A stretch of DNA of 64,000 nucleotides from Actinopolyspora mzabensis (GCF_900101095.1 NZ_FNFM01000002.1:434001-498000); one strand, 5' to 3'; shown: positions 50,161 to 59,328, numbered from the stretch's first letter. Made by a program: numbers and translations. The notes: generated from the letters alone by a model not told the origin.

Positions 50161-51027
50161 TTACTGCCCTAGGGCAGCGGCCAGCTCGTCGTCCCGACGC
50201 AGTGTGAGGATCATGCTCCCCAGCTCGGGAAGCTCGCGCCACGCGCTTACCGTGGCCACCGCACGTTCCGGCAGTTCGGAGCCGAGCGCACGCTCGATCT
50301 CACCCCAGTCGTCCCGCAACCGACGCAGCGCCGTCGGCCAGGTGGGGGCGGTGTTCTCGGTGATGTCGAGGAACTCCACCGGTGCCAACCCGGCAGCGTG
50401 GGCGAGCTCGAAGTATCGTGCCAACGTGTCCAGCGAGACCGCCTGGATCAGTTCGTAGTACTCGGCGGTGCGGGAGCGCAGCCGCTCCGTCATTCGAACT
50501 CGCGCGTAGGGCGTTTCCAGCACCAGAAGTCCGCCGGGGCGCAGCAACCGGGCCATACTGGACAGCAGTTCGCCCGTCTCGAAGTGCGGCGAGGACTCGA
50601 CGGACATCACCGCGTCGAAACTCTCGGAGCGGAACGGTGGGTTGAGCGCGTCGGCGTACTCGAAGGAAACGTAGTGCGACACACCGTTCGAACTGGCGTG
50701 GGTAGCGGCCTCTCGCAGCGCACGACGGTTGACGTCGATACCGGTGATGTCGGCACCGGTGCGGACGCCCGCCGCTACGGTGGGACGGCCGTTACCGCAC
50801 CCCACGTCCAGCACCCGGTCGCCGGAAGACACGCGCAGTTTGTCGATCACGAGTTCCGCCAGCCTGGCGGTGGCTTCCTCCAGGGAACTCTCGTCCGCAC
50901 CGTCGAACCAGTACCCGTTGTGCAGATCGGGACCCCAGTACTTCTCGGCCAACGGCGCGAACCGTTCGTAGGCATTCTCGATGCCGGTCGCCGGCAGGGC
51001 GGATCCCAATGCCGCTCGGTTTGACAT
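50161..51027 (-). CDS. SAM-dependent methyltransferase
   Basis: A 288-residue class I methyltransferase. The N-terminal YWGPDLHNGYWFDG and motif I VLDVGCGNGRPTVAAG (about 72-87) resemble enzymes that methylate small natural products, such as rifamycin- or rebeccamycin-type O-methyltransferases and botryococcene/sterol-type methylases. Motif II/post-I FDAVMSVESSPHF (about 138-150) and LRPGGLLVLETPYAR are present. GGAGACACGAC precedes the ATG. It is not in a biosynthetic cluster here, and the substrate is unknown. Confidence 0.87.
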   Translation of the reverse strand: MSNRAALGSALPATGIENAYERFAPLAEKYWGPDLHNGYWFDGADESSLEEATARLAELVIDKLRVSSGDRVLDVGCGNGRPTVAAGVRTGADITGIDVNRRALREAATHASSNGVSHYVSFEYADALNPPFRSESFDAVMSVESSPHFETGELLSSMARLLRPGGLLVLETPYARVRMTERLRSRTAEYYELIQAVSLDTLARYFELAHAAGLAPVEFLDITENTAPTWPTALRRLRDDWGEIERALGSELPERAVATVSAWRELPELGSMILTLRRDDELAAALGQ

Positions 51028-51346
51028 GTCGTGTCTCCGGTTCTCGGTGAACTCGTTTCCGAATGACTGCTGGCAGGACTGCCACTTTCCGAAGAAACCG
51101 CGTTCGTTGTCGGTGATCGACGACATCTCGAGGGACGCTCATCCGAAACCGAACACCGGTGTCTTCCGGACAGGGTGTCACCGCGAAGAAAGTAGCAGCA
51201 CTTCCAACCCGTTGTGTTACCCCGCCCGAGCGAGAACGACGCGACACATTTTCATTTCTACTGGACGGTATTTCCGGACGCTTACGGCTCGGCGTGGATT
51301 CGACGGAACCACACCGAGCCGAAATCGTCGGGTTGGTTTCTCGGGC
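51028..51346. other. intergenic region upstream of the methyltransferase
   Basis: These 319 bases contain the presumed methyltransferase promoter and end at the SDR stop. The composition is somewhat less GC-rich than the neighbours. No feature was identified. Confidence 0.4.
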
Positions 51347-52120
51347 TCAGGTCCGCCCCGGCGCGGCGCGACCGACGACGAACCGCTGCAACCGGTTCGG
51401 TATCAGCTTGCCGAGGGCCACCACGGCCTTGTACTGAGCGCCCGGAATCGACACGGTGCGACCGCGACGCAGATCGCGCAGCGCCTCGTGCACGAGCGTG
51501 TCGGCATCCAGCCAGAACGCCTTCGGCAACGAGCTCATCTCCAACCGGGCGCGCTGGTGGAACTCGGTGCGGGTGAAACCGGGGCAAAGCGCCATGACCC
51601 GCACACCGGTTCCCGCCAATGAGGCGGACAAGCCCTCGGAGAACGTGGTTACATAGGCCTTCGTCGCCGAGTAGGTGGAACCGGACATGGCGAAGAAACC
51701 GGCCACACTGGACAGATTGATCACGTCGCCCCGGCCGAGGTCACGCAGCACCGGAACAACGGCGCGGGTCAGCCGCAACACGGCCGTGACGTTGAGATCC
51801 ACCTGTTGCCGCAGCGTCTCGGGGTCGGTGTCCCAGAAAGCACCGGAGGTACCGAAACCCGCGTTGTTGACCAACAGCTCGATCGGCCTCGTCGCGTCGC
51901 CGAGGCGACGTTCGACCTCCGCGAGTTCCTCGTCCCGGGTGAGATCCGCGGGCAACCGCTCGGTGACGGTACCGTAGCGATCCCCCAGGTACTCGGCCAG
52001 TGAAGCCAGCCGTTCGGAATCACGGGCGACGAGCACCAGATCGTAGCCCTCTGCTGCGAGCCTGCGGGCGAAAGCCCGCCCGATACCGGCGGTGGCACCG
52101 GTTACGAGAGCGGTAGACAT
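51347..52120 (-). CDS. short-chain dehydrogenase/reductase
   Basis: A 257-residue SDR of the classical type. The NAD(P) motif is [17 protein letters not shown] (about 6-22), the structural NNAG lies in [12 protein letters not shown] (about 83-94), and the catalytic tetrad is Ser and YSATK in [19 protein letters not shown] (about 146-164). Residues suited to NADPH (basic Arg after the glycine motif) are plausible. The substrate is unknown; long-chain or ketoacyl reductases are close relatives. Confidence 0.9.
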   Translation of the reverse strand: MSTALVTGATAGIGRAFARRLAAEGYDLVLVARDSERLASLAEYLGDRYGTVTERLPADLTRDEELAEVERRLGDATRPIELLVNNAGFGTSGAFWDTDPETLRQQVDLNVTAVLRLTRAVVPVLRDLGRGDVINLSSVAGFFAMSGSTYSATKAYVTTFSEGLSASLAGTGVRVMALCPGFTRTEFHQRARLEMSSLPKAFWLDADTLVHEALRDLRRGRTVSIPGAQYKAVVALGKLIPNRLQRFVVGRAAPGRT

Positions 52121-52264
52121 GTCTCGGACCCTACCCGCGAGTTTCCTCGACGACCGCTTCCGTCGAAGCTCCCGGATCGGTAGGCCTAAACCCGGTCGGC
52201 GGAATCTCCGAGGCTACGGTGCGGCTTCCTCCGCGCGACGGGGTGCGGAGGCACCGGCGGCCTC

Positions 52265-52280
52265 GATTTCCCGCGAAATC
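52265..52280. repeat. GATTTC palindrome copy
   Basis: GATTTCCCGCGAAATC, one change from consensus, in the 282-base gap between the SDR start and the stop of the next minus-strand gene. Confidence 0.75.
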
Positions 52281-52402
52281 GCCGGGCCGTAGGGGCTGGG
52301 CACGTGGCGGTGCCCAATCGCGGTGTCCCGAGGGTGCGCCGCCTCCCCCACGGGACACCGCGCCGTTCCGAGGGGGCGGCCCGGTGCGCGGTGGAATGCC
52401 GC

Positions 52403-53125
52403 TCAGGCGGTGTCGTCCTCGGTGGTGGGGCTCGGGATTATCTCGTCGTCGGGACGCTCCGCGCTCGGGGTCTCGCCGTTGGGGTCCACTTCGAACGGAT
52501 CGAGCAGGTCGGCGAACCGGCCCAACGCGCGCAGCGTGCCCTCCAGCTGTTCCGGTTCGGCCGCGGCGGGTTCGAGCGCCGCGAGCACCCAGTCGTTCTC
52601 CGCCCAGGCCACGGTCACGTCGTCGCCGAACTCCTCGACGGCGTCGACCACGTCCGGGGTGACCAGCGGCCGAGCCGTGGCGACGTCGCCCACGAACGCG
52701 TAGCGCGAGCCCACCGGACCGAGCAGGTCGAGTTCGGACTCCGGTGGAACCGGCACCTCCGGCAACCACAGTTCGAGCGTGGTGGCCGTCGACCGGCGGC
52801 AGCGGAGCCCGAGCAGCACTGCCACCGTCCTGCCGCCGACCACGAGGTCGAGCACCGAGACCTGGCGCCTCCCGTCGGCGGTGAAGGTGGACCCGGCCAC
52901 GATGTCGGTGGCCACCGCTCCGTTGTACTGCGGCAGCAGCCCCCGTTGCCACTTGGTCGGCAGCACTTGATCGAACTCGGCGAACTGCCAACCACGCAGC
53001 GCCGCCCAACGTCTTCTTTCCCGGTTCTTCGCCGTTCGCCGCGCGTGGTCGGTGATCAGCAGCGTGACGCCCGCCGCTGTCGCGACCGCCGCCACGGCGA
53101 ACCAGACCCAAGCAGGTATGCCCAC
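52403..53125 (-). CDS. hypothetical membrane-anchored protein
   Basis: A 240-residue protein with one N-terminal transmembrane helix (about 5-24) and a mixed alpha/beta cytoplasmic domain (RRRWAALRGWQFAEFDQVLPT, VSVLDLVVGGRTVAVLLG). Similar unnamed actinobacterial proteins carry a DUF-type domain with an RGWQ-like motif. The acidic C-terminus is disordered. The function is unknown. Confidence 0.7.
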   Translation of the reverse strand: MGIPAWVWFAVAAVATAAGVTLLITDHARRTAKNRERRRWAALRGWQFAEFDQVLPTKWQRGLLPQYNGAVATDIVAGSTFTADGRRQVSVLDLVVGGRTVAVLLGLRCRRSTATTLELWLPEVPVPPESELDLLGPVGSRYAFVGDVATARPLVTPDVVDAVEEFGDDVTVAWAENDWVLAALEPAAAEPEQLEGTLRALGRFADLLDPFEVDPNGETPSAERPDDEIIPSPTTEDDTA

Positions 53126-53242
53126 ACGCGCAGGGTAGTCGGCCGCCGGAGCGGTGCGAAGATCACCTGCTCCCGAAATCGCGGTACCACTCGGAAGAAC
53201 CCCGAAAAGACGTGGCCGAACCGGCCGGATCGCCCCGCGGAG

Positions 53243-53872
53243 TCACTGTCCACCCGGAACACACATCCGGAAGAGCTCGTCCCACTCGGGCGCGTCGCCG
53301 GGCAGCCGGTCCGCCCGCTCACGGAGCCCGGGAAGCAGCAGTTCGAGGTAGCGCTGCCGCAGCTCGGCACGACGTTCCTCGTCGGTGGCGAGTGGCGGAT
53401 TGAGGTGCTTGAACAGCAGGAACACATCGGCCGAGCGCAGCTCATCGCGCAGCTGCCCCGCACGCTGGGCCGTGCTCACCAGCTCCTCGATGAGTTCGAT
53501 CATGCGTTGCCGCAGCCGGGTGAAATCCTCGGAGACGTCCGCGGACTCCTCGTAGGGCGGCAGCACCACGCCGATCCCGGCGTGCGCGCGCAGACAGCCC
53601 CGCATGAACCGCACGAACGCGGCCCAGGGGTCGTCGGGTTCGGTCTCCCTCGCCGATTCCGCCTCGGCCACGACGCGACTCATGGCGGCGATCCGAACTT
53701 GCTCGGCCAGGCGTCGCTTGTTTGGGTAACGCCGGTAGATGCTGGCCACTCCGACTCCGGCGAGCTCGGCTATCTCGGAGACCGGAGCCGCGAATCCCTG
53801 CTGCGCGAACACCTCGCGAGCCGCGCTGATCACGCGTTCGTCGTAGTCCGCGGCGTGCTGGGTTGTGGGCAT
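53243..53872 (-). CDS. TetR-family repressor of the adjacent MFS gene
   Basis: A 209-residue TetR protein. The DNA-binding domain spans about 10-57 (DERVISAAREVFAQQGFAAP, then ELAGVGVASIYRRYPNKRRL) and the C-terminal domain is helical. The ATG at MPTTQHAADY gives the usual length. Divergent transcription from an MFS gene and two operator-like inverted repeats in the 84-base gap suggest it represses the transporter and itself. Confidence 0.88.
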   Translation of the reverse strand: MPTTQHAADYDERVISAAREVFAQQGFAAPVSEIAELAGVGVASIYRRYPNKRRLAEQVRIAAMSRVVAEAESARETEPDDPWAAFVRFMRGCLRAHAGIGVVLPPYEESADVSEDFTRLRQRMIELIEELVSTAQRAGQLRDELRSADVFLLFKHLNPPLATDEERRAELRQRYLELLLPGLRERADRLPGDAPEWDELFRMCVPGGQ

Positions 53873-53888
53873 GGCCACAGCATACCTC

Positions 53889-53908
53889 GGAACGGAATGA
53901 TCCGCTCC
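53889..53908. promoter_or_regulatory. operator 1 between TetR and MFS genes
   Basis: GGAACGGAATGATCCGCTCC is an inverted repeat with 7 of 8 matching arm positions (GGAxCGGA / TCCGxTCC), 16 bases upstream of the TetR start. Confidence 0.7.
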
Positions 53909-53927
53909 GGGGTTGTGTTGCGCCGTG

Positions 53928-53944
53928 CGGAATGACTCGTTCCG
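53928..53944. promoter_or_regulatory. operator 2 between TetR and MFS genes
   Basis: CGGAATGACTCGTTCCG shares CGGAATGA and TTCCG arms with operator 1 and ends 12 bases before the MFS start, overlapping its ribosome binding region. Confidence 0.65.
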
Positions 53945-53956
53945 GTGAGGAGAATC

Positions 53957-55186
53957 ATGTCGCCCGAGCCGACCCCCACCACTTCCCCACCAACCGCGGA
54001 AACCTCGCACCCCCGCCGCTTCTCGCCCGGCGGAGCGTTCGCACTGGCGGCAGCCGTGCTCGCGGTGTTTCTGATGGCCTCCACGGCACCCTCCCCGATG
54101 TACGCCGTCTACCAACGGGAGTGGGAGTTCTCCAGCACCGTGCTGACGGTGGTGTTCGCCGTCTACATGGTCGGCATCCTGACAGCGCTGCTGCTGTTCG
54201 GCTCGTTGTCGGACCACCTGGGACGACGCCCAGTACTGCTCGGAGCGCTGGCGCTGGAGATCGTCTCGCTGCTGGTGCTGGCGTTCGCCCCCGGTGTCGG
54301 TTGGCTGTGCGCCGGTCGGATTCTGCAGGGACTGGCCACCGGAGCGGTCACCAGCGCGGTCAGCGCCACGCTGCTCGACTTCCAACCACCGGGAAGCGGA
54401 CGCGGACCGCTGGTGAACGGGATCGCCGCCTCGGCGGGCATGGCGGTGGGCTCGGCGATGGCGGGTGCGCTGGTGCAGTTCGCTCCGGCACCGACCGAGT
54501 TGAGCTACCTGGTGCTGATCGCCGCGCTGGTCGTGCTGTTCCTCGGGGTGCCGGCGATACCCGAACCCGTGGCACGAGGCCGTGTCGAGGCGCGACGGCT
54601 ACTGCGCCCGCAGCGGCCGATCGTGCCCGCGGGACAGGGGCGGACGTTCGCACTGCTGGCCACCACGATGCTGGCCGCCTGGACGGTCGGCGGGATGTTC
54701 ATGTCGCTGGGCCCCTCGGTGGCCGGCGGACTGGTCGAGGACAACTCGCACTTCGTCGGTGGTCTGACCGTGACGGTGCTGGCCGGGGTCGGCAGCATCG
54801 GGCAGGTGCTGGCCTCGGGGTGGCACGGCACGCGCGCGGTGCGGCTGGCGGTCCCGTTGCTGCTGGTCGGGCTGACCGCCGTCGCGACGGCGGTGATCCT
54901 CGGAAACGCCGTGCTGCTGTTCGCCGGGTCGATCGTGCTGGGCGCGGGGTGGGGGCTGATGTTCATGGGTGGTTTCCGACTGCTCAGCGCCCTGGCGAAA
55001 CCCGAACAGCGGGCGGGCACCTCGGCGATGATCTACGTGGTCGCCTACCTGTCCGCGGGATTTTCCAGCATCCTGCTCGGCTACCTGACCACGCTGTTCG
55101 GACTGGACAACGCCACGATCGTGTTCGCCGTCGCGGCGGGAGCGTTCGCCGTGCTGGCCGGGATCGGCAGCGGCAGGGCCCGTTGA
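53957..55186 (+). CDS. MFS transporter
   Basis: A 409-residue major facilitator protein with about twelve membrane helices. The loop motif A GSLSDHLGRRPVLLGALALE (about 78-97) is intact, and GRILQGLATGAVTSAV lies in helix four-five, typical of drug/H+ antiporters. A Pro/Thr-rich cytoplasmic N-terminus of about 25 residues precedes it. GAGGAGAATC precedes the ATG. Regulation by the divergent TetR protein suggests efflux of a toxic compound or metabolite. Confidence 0.92.
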   Translation: MSPEPTPTTSPPTAETSHPRRFSPGGAFALAAAVLAVFLMASTAPSPMYAVYQREWEFSSTVLTVVFAVYMVGILTALLLFGSLSDHLGRRPVLLGALALEIVSLLVLAFAPGVGWLCAGRILQGLATGAVTSAVSATLLDFQPPGSGRGPLVNGIAASAGMAVGSAMAGALVQFAPAPTELSYLVLIAALVVLFLGVPAIPEPVARGRVEARRLLRPQRPIVPAGQGRTFALLATTMLAAWTVGGMFMSLGPSVAGGLVEDNSHFVGGLTVTVLAGVGSIGQVLASGWHGTRAVRLAVPLLLVGLTAVATAVILGNAVLLFAGSIVLGAGWGLMFMGGFRLLSALAKPEQRAGTSAMIYVVAYLSAGFSSILLGYLTTLFGLDNATIVFAVAAGAFAVLAGIGSGRAR

Positions 55187-55398
55187 CCGGCAGCGGTGTC
55201 ACCACGAGAGCGGTATCACCCGGTCGAGCTCCGCCGATCGGTTCGGCGGGGTGTTCGGCGCCACGGCAGCGCCGTGCCCGTTCGTGGCCGCTCGGCCCCA
55301 CGGCCGAACCACGAGCACGTCCACCCGGACGCACTCCTGACCGCACCCGATGCCGCGGCCACGTCCTCGGCACGCGAACCGAACCAGGACCGCTTCCG

Positions 55399-56262
55399 TT
55401 ACCGACGCGACGAGTCGAGCACCGCGGCCACGACCGCCTCGGGAGCGTCGTCGGGAACCAGGTGTCCCGCCTCGGGGACGACGCCGAACTCGGTGTGCGG
55501 CATACGTGCGGCCAACTCCCGACCTCGCTCCAGCGGAATCCACGCGTCCCGCTCACCCCACAGCAGACTGACCGGACAGCGGATCTCGTCGTAGCGATCC
55601 TGGATCTCGTCGGTATGGCGGTCGCGCATCTGGGCGATCTGGCGGTCGCGCATCTGGGCGATCTGGCGGTAGAACGCGGACTGACCCGACTCTCCCAACC
55701 AGGGGTCGAGGTAGTACCGCATCTCCCGCTCGGAAAGCGAGCGGCACACCGCTCCGCCGATGTAGGCGCGCAGGATCGCCTCGTGGATGTAGGCGGGCAG
55801 TTCACCGAACGCGTCCTCGTGGCGCCGGGCCGTTCTTACGAGCTCCGAGCCGTGCGGACTGAGCGCAACCGGGTCGATCAACGTCATCGAGCGGTAGTCG
55901 CGGCCGTCGAGCAGGTGGGTGCGCAGCGCGGTGGTCCCGCCGAAGTCGTGCCCGACCACGTGTGGGGAATCGAGTTCCCAGTGGTCGAGCAGCACGGCGA
56001 AGAGCTTGTTCTGCACCCCCAGCGACACGTCCTGTCCCGCCTTCTTCTCCGAGCGGCCGTAGCCGAGCAGGTCGAAGTAGTGCACCCGGTGGTGACGGGC
56101 GAGTTGCGGCGCGATCCGTCGCCACACCACAGAAGAGAACGGTGTGCCGTGCAGCAGGACCACGGGCTCGCCCTCTCCCATGACTCCGTAACGGATCTGC
56201 TGACCACGGAACTCGAACGTCTCGGGTGGGCTCCACGACTCGCGGTCCGACATCTCGAACAT
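55399..56262 (-). CDS. alpha/beta hydrolase, epoxide hydrolase/dehalogenase type
   Basis: A 287-residue alpha/beta-hydrolase. The oxyanion motif HGTPF (about 39-43) and the nucleophile elbow GHDFGG with Asp106 place it with Asp-nucleophile enzymes (epoxide hydrolases, haloalkane and fluoroacetate dehalogenases) rather than Ser esterases. The acid is in LWGERDAWIP and the catalytic His in EAGHLVPD. An exact 24-bp duplication (55621-55644 and 55645-55668) repeats RQIAQMRD in the cap region (about 199-214). The ATG with AGGGG six bases upstream was chosen. Confidence 0.85.
   Translation of the reverse strand: MFEMSDRESWSPPETFEFRGQQIRYGVMGEGEPVVLLHGTPFSSVVWRRIAPQLARHHRVHYFDLLGYGRSEKKAGQDVSLGVQNKLFAVLLDHWELDSPHVVGHDFGGTTALRTHLLDGRDYRSMTLIDPVALSPHGSELVRTARRHEDAFGELPAYIHEAILRAYIGGAVCRSLSEREMRYYLDPWLGESGQSAFYRQIAQMRDRQIAQMRDRHTDEIQDRYDEIRCPVSLLWGERDAWIPLERGRELAARMPHTEFGVVPEAGHLVPDDAPEAVVAAVLDSSRR
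55621..55668. repeat. 24-bp tandem duplication inside the hydrolase gene
   Basis: Two identical 24-base units keep the reading frame and insert eight residues in the cap domain. The identity at base level suggests a recent slippage event. Confidence 0.9.
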
Positions 56263-56263
56263 A

Positions 56264-56294
56264 ACTAACCCCTTTGTCCGTTTTTATGGTTAGT
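56264..56294. promoter_or_regulatory. inverted repeat operator between hydrolase and CGNR genes
   Basis: ACTAACC (56264-56270) and GGTTAGT (56288-56294) are a perfect inverted pair separated by 17 bases of AT-rich sequence in the divergent promoter region. It may be bound by the CGNR protein itself or another regulator. Confidence 0.65.
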
Positions 56295-56355
56295 ATGGTT
56301 GCCGCGGCACACCGCGCTGTCAACCCGACCGGCGCCACACTCGCGGAGGAGGAAA

Positions 56356-56961
56356 ATGGCCGACTGGACGGCTGACTCGTTGATCGGTGACCATCCGGCG
56401 CTGGTCTTCGTCAACACGGTCGGAGGCCGCACCAGAAGCCGTGACGTGGAGTACCTGAGCGAGTTCACCGACGCGGCCGACTGGGCGCACGCGATCGGGC
56501 TGCTCGAACCGGAGGAGCACGAGTACCTGCTGAGCCGCGCGGCGGACGACCGGGCGGAAGCGGACGCGGCGCTGGTGGAACTGCGCGAACAACGCGAGGC
56601 GCTGCACACGTTCCTGCTCGCAGGAGTGGAAGAGGTCCGATGCGAGCGGGCCGTCCGGGACCGGGTCAAAGCCGACATCCTGACCGCGCAACAGGAGGCG
56701 GAACCCTCGGAGCTGTTCCGCACCCGACATACCTGGGTGTTCGACACCGTGCGTCTCGGACCGCGTTTGGTGGCGCGCAGAGTCGCACTGGCGAGCGCGG
56801 AACTGCTGCTGAGCGAACAGCGGTCGCTGATCGGCGTGTGCGGCCGGTGCTCTTGGCTCTTCCTCGACCCCTCACCGAGCCGACGACGCCGGTGGTGCTC
56901 GATGGCGATCTGCGGCAACCGGGCCAAGGTCGAGCGCCACCAGCGGGGCCGAAGCCGGTGA
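56356..56961 (+). CDS. CGNR zinc-finger (ABATE domain) regulator
   Basis: A 201-residue protein with an N-terminal ABATE/DUF1470 domain (about 5-150; HPALVFVNTVGGRTRSRDVEYL) and a C-terminal CGNR zinc finger with Cys162, Cys165, Cys181 and Cys186 (VCGRCSWLFLD, then WCSMAICGNRAK). Proteins of this family are thought to be stress-related transcriptional regulators. GGAGGAGGAAA precedes the ATG. It is divergent from the hydrolase gene across an operator-like repeat, so regulation of that gene is plausible. Confidence 0.9.
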   Translation: MADWTADSLIGDHPALVFVNTVGGRTRSRDVEYLSEFTDAADWAHAIGLLEPEEHEYLLSRAADDRAEADAALVELREQREALHTFLLAGVEEVRCERAVRDRVKADILTAQQEAEPSELFRTRHTWVFDTVRLGPRLVARRVALASAELLLSEQRSLIGVCGRCSWLFLDPSPSRRRRWCSMAICGNRAKVERHQRGRSR

Positions 56962-56985
56962 GCCCGGCCGGGCATCCGGCGCGGC

Positions 56986-57001
56986 GATTTCGCGAGAAAT
57001 C
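56986..57001. repeat. GATTTC palindrome copy
   Basis: GATTTCGCGAGAAATC, a perfect inverted repeat, lies 25 bases after the CGNR stop and 47 bases after the convergent TDT stop, where a shared terminator would be expected. Confidence 0.85.
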
Positions 57002-57047
57002 GACGCCCCGCCCCCGTCGGACTCGGCCCCTCAGACCCGGCTGTCGC

Positions 57048-58175
57048 TCAGAACAGTCCGCCCCGGTAGCTGCCGTGTGCCGTGCGTACGGCCACGGTGA
57101 GCCACGCGAGCACCAGCAGCAGGTAGAGCGCCACGGCGGCAACGGTGAACAGCAGCGACCCGGTGCGGGCGGCCAGACCACTCGTGCCGGTGACGACGGT
57201 GCCCACCGGGAAGGTGAAGCTCCACCAGGTCAGCGCGAAAGGCAACCCGGAGCGGGCGGTGCGGAGGGTGAGCGCGGCGGCCAACGCCAGCCAGACGAGG
57301 GCGAAGCCCCAGGCTGCCACCCCGTAGAACAGCCCGAGGGCGTCGGCGGCCGCACCGTAGGGCGCGGGCAACACGTTCCCCGCGGGGCGGGCCAGCAGGT
57401 TGACCGCGGTAATGGACTGCCCGAGCGGGCCGAGCACGATCCACACCGTGGGCACGGTCGCGGCGGCACCGGTCTTGTGGCGCAGCAGGCGCTGCCAGAG
57501 CTGCGGAACGATGCACAGCGTCGCGAACAGGCTGATGCCGAACATCGCGTAGCAACCCAGCAGCATGGTCAGGCGCGGCTGGCCCGCCGGCAGGTGCTCG
57601 ACGAGCAGCGCGCCGTTGGCCGCCGAGACCATGGGAGGAACCACGGGCATCAGCCAACCGCCGAAGGCGCTCTCGCGCGTTATGTCGTGCGTGGTCATCA
57701 TCCGGTAGGGGATCCACGCGGTGGTGAACAGCCCGAGCAGGGTTCCGGCCGTCCACAGTATCCAGTCCGCGGTCAGTGCCGGACCGAGCCCGATCCAGTC
57801 CCTGCCCAGCAGCAGGGTGCCCGCACCGACCGTCAGCAGCGCCATCGGAGGGGCGCCCCAGAACTGGGCCATGACCGGATCGTGGGCGTGACCACGCGCC
57901 GCCCCGGTATGGCGGATCCAGTGCACCGCCCACGCGGCGCAGAGGGCGAGGAGCAGCAGCGCACCGAACGCCCACACCACCGTCGCCGCGGTGCGTACCC
58001 CGGGCAGCCACACCGGCAGGGTCGCGGCGGCGTTGGCCACGATGCCGGTCCCCATCACGGAGGCGAACCAGTTGGGGCCGAGTCGGGCGAAGACCCGAGC
58101 CGGGTGATCGAGTTCGCGCAACGGGCCGAAGCGTCGCGACGTCGCGGGTTCCTCGGCGAGGGCGGTGCCGGTCAT
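57048..58175 (-). CDS. TDT/SLAC1-family transporter (TehA-like)
   Basis: A 375-residue membrane protein with about ten helices of the tellurite-resistance/dicarboxylate transporter (TDT) family, related to TehA and SLAC1 anion channels and sulfite exporters. The family-typical PNWFASVMGTGIVANAA (about 34-50) opens the first helix, and TWWSFTFPVGTVVTGT (about 318-333) contains the conserved FPVGT. GAGGGTGGA precedes the ATG. It is divergent from a LysR regulator, a common arrangement for sulfite or organic acid exporters. Confidence 0.88.
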   Translation of the reverse strand: MTGTALAEEPATSRRFGPLRELDHPARVFARLGPNWFASVMGTGIVANAAATLPVWLPGVRTAATVVWAFGALLLLALCAAWAVHWIRHTGAARGHAHDPVMAQFWGAPPMALLTVGAGTLLLGRDWIGLGPALTADWILWTAGTLLGLFTTAWIPYRMMTTHDITRESAFGGWLMPVVPPMVSAANGALLVEHLPAGQPRLTMLLGCYAMFGISLFATLCIVPQLWQRLLRHKTGAAATVPTVWIVLGPLGQSITAVNLLARPAGNVLPAPYGAAADALGLFYGVAAWGFALVWLALAAALTLRTARSGLPFALTWWSFTFPVGTVVTGTSGLAARTGSLLFTVAAVALYLLLVLAWLTVAVRTAHGSYRGGLF

Positions 58176-58245
58176 GCTTCCACCCTCGTGCGGTTCCTCG
58201 TGCCCGAGTAGTCCCTCGTCGGTTGGGAACGCATAAGCTGCGCCT

Positions 58246-59166
58246 ATGTCTTCTCGGCCGTTACCCCGGTCGGTGCGCGATCTGACCGGATACGAGCTGC
58301 TGCTGAGCGTGGCCGAACTCGGCAGCATCGGGCAGGCCGCCCGCTCGCACGACATGTCCCAGCCCGCCGCCAGCGCACGGCTGCGGCAGCTGGAGGCCGA
58401 TGTCGGCACCGCCCTGCTCGAGCGCGGCGCACGCGGGACCCGGCTGAGCACGGCGGGCGAACTCGTGGCGAGCTGGGCGCAGGCCACGATCGAAGCGGCC
58501 TCGGACCTGGCGGCGGGCATCGCGGCGCTGCGGGCCGACCGCCACGGCCACGTCCGGATCGCGGCGAGCCTGACGGTGGCCGAGTACCTGTTGCCACGCT
58601 GGTTGATCGCGCTGCGATCTGCCGATCCGGAGACCGTGGTCGCGCTGGACTCGGGCAACTCGGCGGAGGTCGCGACGAACGTGCTGGCCGGTACGGCCGA
58701 CATCGGATTCGTCGAGAGCCCGGAAGTGGCGAGCGGCCTGTCCGCGCGTGAGGTCGCCAGGGACGAACTGGCGCTGGTCGTCGCGCCGTCGCACCCCTGG
58801 GCCAACCGCCGACGTGAACCGAGGGCCGAGGAGCTGGCCGCCACTTCGCTGGTGAGCCGGGAACGCGGCTCCGGAACCCGCTGGGCGCTGGAACGAGCGT
58901 TGCGGGAACACGCCGGACTCGAAACCGCCGAGCCACTGCTCGAGGTCTCCTCCACCACCGCGATCAAGGCTGCCGTGACCGGCGGGATCGGTCCCGCCGT
59001 GCTCAGCGCCCGTGCCGTGAGCACCGAACTCACCGCGGGGACGCTCGTGCGGCTCGAGGTCGCCGAACTCGATCTGACCCGGAGCCTGCGCGCGGTCTGG
59101 CCCGAAGGAACGCCGCTGCGCGGCCCGGCCCGCGATCTGCTCGCCATCGCACTCCGTGGTGAGTGA
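58246..59166 (+). CDS. LysR-family regulator
   Basis: A 306-residue LysR-type regulator. The winged HTH lies at about 12-70 (LLSVAELGSIGQAARSHDMS, then QPAASARLRQLEADVGTALLER), and the periplasmic-binding-protein-like effector domain at about 95-300. It is divergent from the TDT transporter gene with 70 bases between, and probably activates it in the presence of its substrate. CysB-like sulfur effectors are possible but unproven. Confidence 0.92.
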   Translation: MSSRPLPRSVRDLTGYELLLSVAELGSIGQAARSHDMSQPAASARLRQLEADVGTALLERGARGTRLSTAGELVASWAQATIEAASDLAAGIAALRADRHGHVRIAASLTVAEYLLPRWLIALRSADPETVVALDSGNSAEVATNVLAGTADIGFVESPEVASGLSAREVARDELALVVAPSHPWANRRREPRAEELAATSLVSRERGSGTRWALERALREHAGLETAEPLLEVSSTTAIKAAVTGGIGPAVLSARAVSTELTAGTLVRLEVAELDLTRSLRAVWPEGTPLRGPARDLLAIALRGE

Positions 59167-59178
59167 CACCGGCGCGGC

Positions 59179-59194
59179 GATTTCGCGAGAGATC
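59179..59194. repeat. GATTTC palindrome copy
   Basis: GATTTCGCGAGAGATC, one change, only 13 bases after the LysR stop codon. Confidence 0.75.
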
Positions 59195-59328
59195 GCCGGG
59201 CGGGTGTGACGTTGTCCACTCCGGGTACGACTTCGGCGGCCCCTCGGGAACCGAACGCCCCCTCCGGACGACGTGCACGGCGAACACGGTTCGTCCCACG
59301 ACCCGACGGTCGAGAAACGGAAACGGGC

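Noticed and set aside
53863-56268. 801-codon plus-strand frame overlapping MFS and hydrolase genes
   Set aside because: It is a frame-shifted shadow of the MFS gene and antisense to the hydrolase, with Arg/Gly-rich low-complexity sequence.
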